From NCBI GenBank assembly GCA_902728285.1, contig CACVBU010000362.1, forward strand, positions 1,469,540 to 1,533,539: a DNA stretch of 64,000 bases, given 5' to 3'. Positions 55,332-64,000 of the stretch are shown here, piece by piece. Positions within the stretch are counted from its first letter, which is position 1. Each line of letters opens with the position of its first letter. Made by a program: the position numbers and the translations under genes. The notes under the pieces were generated by a model. It was not told the DNA's origin. It saw nothing but the letters and a program-made list of their open reading frames with translations, and did not search any database. The DNA is from Clytia hemisphaerica. Lineage: Eukaryota; Cnidaria; Hydrozoa; Leptothecata; Clytiidae.

Positions 55332-55512
55332 GTGGGCAAAAAATGGGACTTTATCTGAATAATTGGTACAACAATTAAAAAACCCGTCAATCAATTTAAA
55401 CTTGAAAAACTTCAAACACATTTGGATCATGTAATTTAGTCGATTTCTACATATTGATATTAAAAACCGTAACTAAAGCCAGTGTATTCGAATAGTCCCA
55501 TTTTTTGCCCAC
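55332..55512. repeat. Inverted repeat just downstream of the integrase-core gene
   Basis: GTGGGCAAAAAATGGGACT (55332-55350) and its exact inverse (55494-55512) are 19-bp arms, with weaker pairing continuing inward. It lies 42 bp beyond the stop codon of the minus-strand gene. It could be a MITE, one end of a larger element, or a transcript-end hairpin. Confidence 0.75.
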
Positions 55513-55553
55513 ACAAGATTTAGCAGCATCACTTTCCAGTTACTTTTGCTTAC

Positions 55554-56904
55554 TTATAAAACACAATGTGGCAACATGCGAATAAAGTTTTGTTTTGCAA
55601 TTTGAAGGTTAGAGAACTCGGGTAGTATCAAGAAATCACACAGGTAGTTGAAAAAATCGACGCTGTTCCTGTCAAAATTATTTTGGTCCATGTCATTTTC
55701 CAAGTTAACTGAATATCCTCGAACAGTAGCAATATCGGCAGGATTACACTGGGTACAATTTTCTCTGAAACCATTCGGCGGGAAGGAATATAGCACATCA
55801 GGGCGACCACTAGCTTCTACATTAGGAGAGTGCCTAATGAAATGTGAATTCCACTGTTCCATACAAGAATCAAGCTCGTGTTGAATCAACGGAGCAAAAC
55901 AATAAAACGCACAGGCCCGGTGAAGATAATCGCCTGTATTATAGATACCTTCGTCCACCATATCTTGAAAAAAATTTATTAAATACTCGGTATTTAGTCG
56001 TCGAAATTGTGACCACCAACTTTCTATGCGCTGATTGTGATTTGAAGATCCATACAAATGAGCTCGATGATCACTTTGACGGTTGAAGTAGCATTGTGCT
56101 GCAGCTAAATAACCATTCTCTGTACCGCAGTCCGATCGCACACATCTGGGAAACACACCAATTTCTTCTACGGTTTTCAAAAAAAGGTTGCAAATTATTT
56201 TTGGATTGTTGTTACTGTTGATAACACGTAGCCACAAAATCTTCCTGCTGAAACCATCACAGCACCCATGAATTGGGAAACCATACCTGAAAAATTAGAA
56301 AATTTAAGATTTCTAACATAGAAATTTTACTAAATTATGGATTTAAGGATGATATCGAGATTGATGACATGTTGCGTTGCTTGAGATATTCAAAAACTAA
56401 GGGACAAAAATACCTTTTAAGTTTGTCATAGCCATCCACATGCCACGTGTAGTTTGGTCCATCTGATCTATAGCTTCTTCTCCGCAGGCGTCGAGATCTT
56501 CTATGTGCTGCCCCATCCGGGTCAAGAAACTTCATTGCTTCCATCACAAAATTTCGAGAAATTCTAATTCCATACTTGACTGATAGTCTGTGCCATATGG
56601 TACGATATCCAACAGCATCACAGCATAAATCTATTTCTCTTGAAATCGCAGCAAAGGCTTCAGCAAAGTCTCGTTGACTAAAATTCTTTCGATTAAGATT
56701 TAACCGACCTAAGTGTGATTTCAGTGTTCTCATGCAAACTTCCGTACCATGATGATGAGACAAAAACTGTAAAATTTCATCGTAATTGTATCCTTTGTAA
56801 AAGTATTTGATCAATAACTCATCAAATTCATTGTAAGGGAACCTTTCACCACAGTTCGAGCAAAATAGATACCTCCCAACGTGTTCACAATTCGGACATT
56901 TCAT
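55554..56904 (-). CDS. Integrase-core (DD35E) protein, 407 aa, two exons
   Basis: Exon 1 is 56904-56414 and exon 2 is 56286-55554, joined across a 127-bp GT-AG intron (donor GTATTT, acceptor TTTCAG) that splits an Arg codon. The N-terminus is a Cys4 zinc ribbon (CPNC at 3-6, CSNC at 15-18), followed by a helical, HTH-like region of about 100 residues. The RNase H-fold core has D157 (WHVDGYDKL), D216 (VRSDCGTENG) and E252 (NQRIESWWSQ), with exactly 35 residues between the last two. It matches the integrase-core family common as single genes in fish and cnidarians, whose biological role is unknown. All three acidic residues and the frame are intact. It could be a transposase or a domesticated derivative. 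Confidence 0.85.
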
Positions 56905-57738
56905 TTTTTTATTAGTGTTTTTCTAGAACGATAAAATATAGTTAGTGAAAAGAAACGGTAAAGAAAAAGGAATGCAAGCAAACGATAATCTTTTAAGATA
57001 CGATTAAAGGCAAATGTGACTTTGATATTTCATAAGAGTGACAAACAACATTAGATATGAATTCAACAGTGTAACGTATAGTAGAACAGACTTTAGTATA
57101 TTTCAACACACTTAGAAAGATATAAATCAATCTAAAGCTATCATAAGAAAAAATAACAACGTTTCCAGACGTTTCCGTGCAATATTGTTTTTAAAATAAC
57201 AATAAAAACAAAACAGGTTATAATTTTGCAATAGAATATTAAAATTTTATGTACTTCGTATTTTGATCTCCACGAACACTCAAAGGTACTACTATTTCGG
57301 ATAAATTTTACAGGATAAAAAGTCCCAAAACATCACATCTAGTAATACCATCGATGTTAACTAGTATCCGAAAGGAAAATTCAAATGTAGCATTTAATTT
57401 TTACAAACTCTTTTTGCAAAGTTTTGAGGTTTGAAAATATAAACTAGTAAACTGTTATCTGGTGATAAAACCTCGCAAATATGTAAACGTATAAATCATA
57501 AACATAACTCTATTTTTCACAGCCTTAATTGTAGATAAGGGGAACCTGATACAATGGATAGTCAAATTTGAAATTTCTATTACACTAGTATTAGTATCAA
57601 CAAAAAAGTATTAGAACAACAAAAGGGAGCTTTAAGCTCAGGACAAAAGAAACCGGTAATGTTAAACAGACGAAGTAAAAAGTCAAAAAGAAATCATACA
57701 ATATCAACTGTTCAAGTTCTTAAAGATTTTATATTTTA
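56905..57738. other. Intergenic: integrase promoter side and HECT 3' flank
   Basis: This AT-rich stretch lies between two minus-strand genes. I see no TIR, ORF or clear AATAAA on the minus strand close to the HECT stop. The spacing of 0.83 kb is ordinary for separate genes. Confidence 0.35.
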
Positions 57739-58772
57739 CAATCAGCCAAAGTGAAAGCTGTATGCATATTTTGAGTTGAGAATATCCTTAAACTCTTGCT
57801 CAAAGACATTGTAGCTTTCATAGTCATCTTGAAGAGTAAGTGATGGAACACACGTTCGAGAAAGCGGTCCTCTTGGCGTTTGTTTCTCTGGAACAATGTT
57901 TATCAATATTTTATCTTCACCAATTAAATCTAATGCTGTTACAAATGTTAGAAATCTAAGCAAGTCTGCTTTGCTTAATTCTCTTAGGAATTTGATCAGA
58001 TAATCTAGAGTGTTCCTTTGATTTAATGTTTCTGGTTCACTGTAACTTAAGTGCTCGATTACCTTCCTGTTGGTTGGAGCTTTATCAAGATAAAAATTCT
58101 GGATTGATTCCACTGTTGCAAAAATAGTTTTATTGCATTTATAGAAAACTGCTCTGAATATATTGGCTATATAATTTGGCTTTTGGATGAGTTCTTGAAA
58201 AGCAATTTCATTGATCAGACCCAAAACGTTTTCAGATGTCGGCTTTGTGTGTAATTGAAACTGCCCCAAAATTTGAAGAAGCCTTTTTCGTGACTCATCT
58301 GTGTCTTTAAGCATAAACTCCTCTATGCAAATTTTGTCCTCGGGGGACACGAATTTCCAAAAGCCGTCAATAACATCTGCTTCGGAAATACTTTCCTCTC
58401 CAAACAAGGTATGTGTGATAAAAATTGATGAAATAGTAATGGGAAAATAGCCAATTTTCTTACCATAGATGAGAATTTTCCCAACCGCTTCCCAATGTTT
58501 TTTGGTCATAGTATGCCTCACTATGGGAACTTTTTCAGCAAACCCTGTGCAATTAGTTACTCCAAATTTGTTCCAAAAAGAGGTAAACACATCACGCGTG
58601 ACCCCGATTCCGATACCTTTTTCTTCTTTTCCTCTCGCATCAATGACATGAAATTCTAAGTTATACCCCATTATTGAATGGTCCATAAACAGCTCAATTA
58701 GATCTTCCACAATTTTAATTCGGTGGATCGTAGCCGATTTTGCAACCAAGACTTCTTCATCCATTGTTAAAT
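57739..58772 (-). CDS. HECT gene, terminal exon
   Basis: Acceptor CTATAG at 58773; begins two bases into an Asp codon, then LTMDEEVLVAKSATIHR; 1,034 nt ending in TGA. An ORF call from the internal ATG misses the first four codons. Confidence 0.85.
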
Positions 58773-61700
58773 CTATAGGGAATATGTTTATTTTAAAATG
58801 ACAAGGACAAAAACCACTTTTAGTTGTGTATTCATTTAAATAGATAAAATCATTTTAAAGTATCCGCATCCGAAATGTACAAACTGCAAAAAAGGTGGTT
58901 CCTTGACAAAAAAAAAATGCCAAAGGTTACTAACCGCATGGATGGATAAAATAATTTAAAAGGAAATCTTTGAAAGATAACCCCAATTTTTACCAAATTT
59001 TTGAAAATATTAATGTTTAAAAAAATTCGATGCAAATTAGGGATCCATGTATTTTTGCAGAAAATGTTTTATAAAATACTGAAAGAACAAAGACAGTCTA
59101 AGTTATAAGACATTAGGCATTGCGTTTTGCTTTCATTTTGATCAAAACGGCATCTCTTGTTAAAAACATACCATGAATCGATGTAGAATCAATTGAAGAA
59201 AGAAGCTGATCATTTGAAGAACTTGCTGCCAGTTCAACAGAAGTGTTGCGAGAGACTACAGAATCAGTTGAATCTACAAAAAAAAAACAAAAAAAATAGC
59301 TAACACTAGATCTTCAACGAATTCAAAATGATAGGATACCGAGTGTGTTTCAAAAAACGCCCCTATCTTTCAATTTTTGACGTACATTTTTCTACCAGAT
59401 AAAAATAAATGAAATTTTTAGAATAGATTTGAAATTCAATTTCCTACCCTTGGTGAAAATTATACATTTATATAGCCGTTAATTATGACTTTATGACAAT
59501 TTTGCTGACGTACGTCAATTTTTGATTGTTCACAGATTTTGATAGCTGAATTTTCCCGTAGGGAACAAAACCCAAAAGCACACTAAGCTTTCATCTTCTT
59601 ATTTTGTCTCGCAACTTTTAAAACATCGAAATGGCATAATTGTTTCATATGCCAGGTTATTTTTTGTTCCAGGATCAATATTTCATAGATATTCTAGCTT
59701 GTTCCAAATAAGTCATTTTCAACGTCAGTTGCGACGACAAAAAAAAAACACTCTTCAATCATCAGTTATGTACAAAAAAGCCGAAATAATCACTTTTGTC
59801 ACTGCAAAATCTCCAGATTTTCATTTAAAGGTTTTCCCAAAAAAGGTAAAGAAACAGCTGGGCTTTTGAGATATATTAGGATATGTTAAATCGAGTTAAA
59901 TAATGGAAATCAAAGGAGTTAAAGAAGTTTATTTTACTGGAAAAGGTTTTACATCGTCTTGAATACACTGTGTAAATTGCGAAAAAAAATTCCAAAAGCC
60001 ACCTTTAATTTCAAAAAAGATAATTTGACATCAAATTAATTTTAGTTTAGTAAAATTCCCTTTTCTACATCTCGCTTAAGCTTTAAGTTTTCTTTAATAA
60101 TGTCTTTGTTGGTAAAAGGAAATCTGTAATCTAGACGTTGTGACGTCTTTTTTGACGTCAATAGAATGCTTCTGTGAGCAACGCAAAAAGTGGTGATCTT
60201 GCAAGAATGTTCATTACTTTAATTAAATTTACCCAAAAATTAAAAAACTTACAAAAAATTACAAATTTTACTAGTTTTTGGTAGTAAACGTTTCTAAAAA
60301 ATCGACACATAGATACCACCTATTTTGGTATTTTACTACCCTAGGTAGTAAAAGTTTTTTTTTTCCATTTTTTGTCACACCACCACCGTAGTAAAGGTCA
60401 TTATATCTGAGATTTTACTACCGACCGACCCCCCCCCCCTTTGAATAGGGGCGTTTTTTAAAGCACACCCGGTATAAAGCTGGTGTTTAAAAATGAATTA
60501 CAAAAGGAAACCCATCCCAGTCATTAAAAAAGTTCAGATAGCAAATACTGAACTATAACTATAACATTAAAACCTACCTTGAATTGAGTTTGGTGCAATT
60601 GAAGAAAGAAGCTGGTCATTCGAAGAGCTTGCAACCAAAGAAGTGTTGTGAGAAACTGTAGAATATGTTGAATCTACCAAGAACAAATAATAAATTGACA
60701 ATAGTAACGTGTTAAAATGCACTGCGCGCAACTTCATTATCTAAAATGGAAATCAAAGGCTTTTTTTTTGTGGAAGTCAAGGCTATATTTTTTTACAAAA
60801 AGTGATATTGGGAAAAGCTTTACTTAGTCGCCATGATAATTATCAGTTTTCTTCCGAGTTTAAGGAGTTGATTTTTGTTAAAGTTAATTCATATAATCTG
60901 ATGTACATACGTACATTCTGAGATTAATGAAGGCGCGTCTTTGTCAGACTCGATTCTAGGTGTGTCAAGCAGTAACTACTGTATTCGAACTTTGTTGACT
61001 GATACATAGCGTCAGCCTAGGTTTAGGTCCAAGCCAAAAATTTTAAAAGCAACTGGTCGAAAAGATTTGACTTTGTCGGGGCCTGTGCGCGCCATTGTCA
61101 ATTGACGAGTACAGGCTGAAAAGTGTTTTTTTGACGTGCTATTGTGCGCGTGCGTAAGAAAAAACCACAAATGATCAATATACCTCCAAGTAATATGGTC
61201 AATTCTCTCTTTTTAAATTATATGAGATACTTTCCTCAAATGAATTATTAAAGCCTGTAAAAGCAAATAATTTTTTAACTAATTAACTCTTTATTAATTG
61301 CTTGCCCGATTCGAGTTACCCTCATAAAGCAGTTTCGCTAGATCCACCCCTGGGTGTGTTTGTTCTTCTTTATGAGTGATCAGTACTAGAAAAATCATTA
61401 AACGATCCTTCTAAAAGTAATCACTCATACGAACCTTTAACTGTACTATTATCACCCTGAAAACACTGAAATATCACAAGAATACAGTGCACTTTCATCT
61501 CCATTAGAAATTAAGTTTAAAATACTGTTCTTGCAGGAGCCCCTCCCACTGGAAATATCATCTCCAGTGGAAGTTTCTATCTCCGCTGAAAATGATTAAA
61601 TAAATAAATCCTCACTGCAAAACATTGTGACTTCTCTGATTTGAAAATAATGGAATTTGAATACCCAGTCATAAAAAACGTGGGTATATCAATCCCCATT

Positions 61701-62310
61701 GAATTTCAGTCCTCAGTCTTTTACTTTTAAACTTCTTCCTGAAGCATATCAGTAAAATATTCTCGCAAAAAAAAGAGTAAAAAAGAGAAAATACAAAACG
61801 ACAGAAAGAGACAGACCGATTATACTTGAAAGTCAAAAGTATGGTAAACTCTAGCCAGCCCCCCCCCCTCGAAATATTTGAAACAGATTTAGCCTCCATC
61901 TTTTTTGGGGTGTAACCTCACTTTTAAGGGGGGGCTATAAACACTCAACACAATTAAAAACATACCCTCAATTGAAGCAGGTGCAATCAAAGAACTGAGT
62001 TGATTGTTCACATGATTTGTTGAATATTCAAAAGAGGTGTTGCGAGCGGCGGCAGAATCCATTGAAGCTGTCAATAACAAAAAACATTTCATCAATACAA
62101 AGTGTCAAAAGAAAGGAATATACTAGGAGAACATTCTTTAATATGCTTGAATGATAAATTTTCACAAACCTGCTTTAATTAAAAATTTTCACTTATCAAC
62201 AAACTTACCATGATTCCAGGGATGCGTGACTGAAGAAAGAAGCTGATCATTCTGAGAGTTGGCTCCAAATTCGACAGTAGAGTTGTGTGGATTTGCAGAA
62301 ACTGTAGAGC
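57739..62310 (-). CDS. HECT-domain E3 ubiquitin ligase with tandemly duplicated upstream exons
   Basis: Visible exons are 62310-62209, 62067-61966, 60673-60578, 59273-59172 and the terminal exon 58772-57739. All junctions are phase 1, so any upstream exon can be skipped without frame loss. The last exon encodes a HECT-type domain of about 340 residues: FMDHSIMGYNLEFHVIDARG at the N-lobe, the catalytic-loop Cys in LSRTCVPSLTL 35 residues from the end, and a C-terminal YSFHFG. Family knowledge says HECT ligases load ubiquitin on this Cys before transfer. The nearest recognised relatives are the short G2E3-like HECT proteins of fish and invertebrates. The first exon is not certain: the array could continue into the gene at 62945-64000. 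Confidence 0.8.
59172..59273 (-). CDS. HECT gene, tandem exon 4 (102 nt)
   Basis: It reads STDSVVSRNTSVELAASSSN and then DQLLSSIDSTSIH. Splice sites TTGTAG and GTATGT. It is one of four homologous 32-34-codon exons. Confidence 0.75.
59337..60474. mobile_element. TIR element in a HECT-gene intron (1.14 kb)
   Basis: Left TACCGAGTGTGTTTCAAAAA and its GCCCCTAT continuation are inverted at the right (ATAGGGGCGTTTTTTAAAGC, then ACACCCGGTA). The likely TSD is TA, counted within these coordinates. There is no transposase ORF. The interior has TAGTAAA / TTTACTA repeats and a C run. Without it the intron would be about 165 bp. Confidence 0.8.
60578..60673 (-). CDS. HECT gene, tandem exon 3 (96 nt)
   Basis: It reads STYSTVSHNTSLVASSSNDQ and then LLSSIAPNSIQ, two codons shorter than its sisters. 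Splice sites TGGTAG and GTAGGT. Confidence 0.72.
60674..61965. other. Long intron between HECT tandem exons 3 and 2
   Basis: 1.29 kb, AT-rich with some GC-richer stretches (GCGCGCCATTGTCAATTGACG, shown in part, near 61.09 kb). A small palindrome CCACTGGAAATATCATCTCC with AGTGG lies near 61.55 kb. No gene or TIR element recognised. Confidence 0.35.
61966..62067 (-). CDS. HECT gene, tandem exon 2 (102 nt)
   Basis: It reads SMDSAAARNTSFEYSTNHVN and then NQLSSLIAPASIE. Splice sites TGACAG and GTATGT. Confidence 0.72.
62209..62310 (-). CDS. HECT gene, tandem exon 1 (102 nt)
   Basis: It reads STVSANPHNSTVEFGANSQN and then DQLLSSVTHPWNH. Splice sites GATAG and GTAAGT. It lies only 141 bp from tandem exon 2. 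Confidence 0.72.
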
Positions 62311-62944
62311 CTATCAATAGAGAAATACAATTTTGAATTCAAAATAAACCAGCCGTTTAAAGGCATTATTTTTTTACGCTATATTTCAATATTTATAACT
62401 AAACAATTTCTACTGAATGTTTTAACTTTTTTTTTACCCAACTCATTTTTTATAAAAGAATGACTGGGTGAGTTAAATTAACAGAAATACCCATAAAGTG
62501 AGGGTTTACAAAGTTTGGAAATACCTCTCTTGTCCTACTTCCTCAGAAATTTGCCTTAGTAAATCTTGAGTTTTGATAAATAAAAACAGTCGAAAAATAT
62601 TTAGATCAGACGAAAATACGAATGTTATATTTTTTAACTTTTAAGCAAACCAAAAGAACCCACTTAAACATTATCTATAATATGCATGCATTAAAATGAT
62701 TAGCATGAATTATGCATGAATCGTGCATCTTAAATTACACAGACCTAAAAGAATTTTGAAATTCAATAAATATTGAGTTATTAAGATTGGAATTCTTAGA
62801 TAACTGTATAGTAGTGTAATGATTTGAAAAAATGTTATGAATTATCAGGAATAATCAAATGAAGCCAAAATGTCATTTTTGTGAGAAGCCAATTCAAAAA
62901 ACATTTCATAAATCACAATAAAAACACAATATTAATGATTTTTA

Positions 62945-64000
62945 TCATGCAAAAATACTATTATTGTTGAATGATATTGCTGCTCCTGTATCAAAGATAT
63001 TGAAAGGTAATGGATTCACTGGATTCTCGTCACTAAAAAAAAACGCATTGAATTAATAATTTACTGTGATACAGTACTAGAAAGAAAATTGTATATAGCT
63101 TTAAGATATCTTCTTTTAGCCTTTGGCACTACCCATATTAATAAGGACGAGGCGGGTGGGATCTTACTGGTTTGACAGGGTTGCTAAGTAAGTGGTACAC
63201 TTTAAAGCAGCTCACAAGAAGACAGAATCTACTGTAGACCAGGGTCAAATTTGGTGTCTTAATTTCCTCATGGAAAAAATATGGTCACAATCTCAAAGAC
63301 GTCAAACTTTGTCAAATTTTTGTTAGCATTTTTGACTTTTAAGCCCAATTTTGAATTATTTTTGAAAGAAATCCTGGTAGAATCTTTCTCCTGCAACAAT
63401 CTTCAAAATTTGTAATGTTTTATTTACATTTCCTCAAAACTTTTCCTGAATAGAAAAAAAATTTAAATTCTGCCAAAAATTGTTTCTGAAAGGTAAACCA
63501 AAAGATATTGATTGCTTACTTTTGTCTTTTGCTTAGTGCAGATGGAAGCGGTTCATCATCGTCTTCGTCTTCAATGAACATTGGCAACAGATAAAACAAC
63601 ATATCTTTGTATTTCTTACAGATATCTCTTTGATATTTTTCCAATGTGAATGGAATGTTAGTTCCTGGAATTGTTTTACAAATATCACCATCCTTATTAT
63701 ATACAAGTTTTACATCTTCCAGCTGTTTTGATGCAATCAGTTTGTTGTAACGTTTTTGTTTATCAAAAGCAGCTTCTCGTAATTTGTAGTAGTCCCATTG
63801 AGGCTCACATTCAAGTGGGAGACGGGAGTTTGGTACTTGTTTGTAATAAGTCTCGAACTGTTGCCCAACAAATTCATTTAAAACAGAGACATTAACAGTA
63901 ACTTTAGAAATCTTTTGTTTTTTGGACTTGCATATACGATCAGTCTTCTTCTCTTCTAAGAATTGCTGGAATGTTTTTTTTCCTTGATTTGATGTACTTG
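62945..64000 (-). CDS. 3' end of an unrecognised gene entering from the right edge
   Basis: Exon 64000-63520 is open for 160 codons without an ATG start: STSNQGKKTFQQFLEEKK, VNVSVLNEFVGQQFETYYKQ, CEPQWDYYKLREAAFDKQKR and an acidic end FIEDEDDDEP. It has donor GTAAGC in phase 2. Exon 63032-62945 follows (acceptor TTTTAG), reading NDENPVNPLPFNIFDTGAAI and ending in TGA. I recognise no domain. Alternatively, a weak donor GTATTT at 62958 would give phase 1 and join this to the HECT tandem exons, making it the N-terminus of that gene. Confidence 0.6.

Noticed and set aside
55648-56086. Plus-strand ORFs opposite the integrase gene
   Set aside because: They are shadows of the minus-strand DD35E coding exon.
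59337-60474. Extra tandem HECT exon inside the long intron
   Set aside because: The interval is occupied by a TIR element and no NDQLLSS-like module was found in it.

Overview
The window is animal nuclear DNA, AT-rich, with phase-consistent GT-AG introns, a metazoan-specific gene and an unusually dense load of small transposons. Nothing fixes the species. The integrase-core plus HECT gene neighbourhood and the G-run-ended MITEs resemble what is common in cnidarians and other marine invertebrates, but that is a weak inference. There are no bacterial-style operons, CRISPR arrays or intact rRNA or tRNA genes.

Region 1-12,050 (minus strand) holds the 5' half of a large gene. I recognise it as the ARFGEF3 (BIG3) orthologue and could rebuild it as 18 exons that keep one reading frame for 1,177 codons; the gene continues off the left edge. 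Its introns hold several short DNA transposons, a tRNA-derived SINE and other repeats, some with target-site duplications (TSDs).

Region 12,050-14,457 is upstream flank with mariner-type MITEs and a tRNA-like SINE relic. Region 14,458-21,923 is a young but defective BEL/Pao LTR retrotransposon. It lacks most of reverse transcriptase and RNase H, has several frame breaks, and ends in two LTRs in tandem (one lacking its first 52 bp), all inside one 5-bp TSD.

Region 22,000-52,500 is mostly one complex family of segmentally duplicated repeats. Shared modules recur in the same order in several copies. Their signature is an imperfect hairpin of about 80 nt, repeated at an exact 129/128-bp period between about 31.8 and 33.3 kb and scattered elsewhere. 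Into this array have gone a hAT-like MITE (with its empty site preserved in the sister copy), two MULE-like MITEs, piggyBac-like MITEs, an ORF1-only LINE, SINE copies and a second fragment of the BEL LTR.

Region 52,500-55,550 is low-complexity T/G-run sequence with further terminal-inverted-repeat (TIR) elements. Region 55,554-64,000 (minus strand) is a three-part gene neighbourhood. It contains a two-exon DD35E integrase-core gene (407 aa) and a HECT E3-ligase gene preceded by at least four tandemly duplicated exons of 96-102 nt. The 3' end of a further gene, running in from the right edge, may be the N-terminus of the HECT gene. The same-strand pairing of a DDE integrase with a HECT ligase and a serine-rich repeated-exon region is the most interesting gene-level observation.
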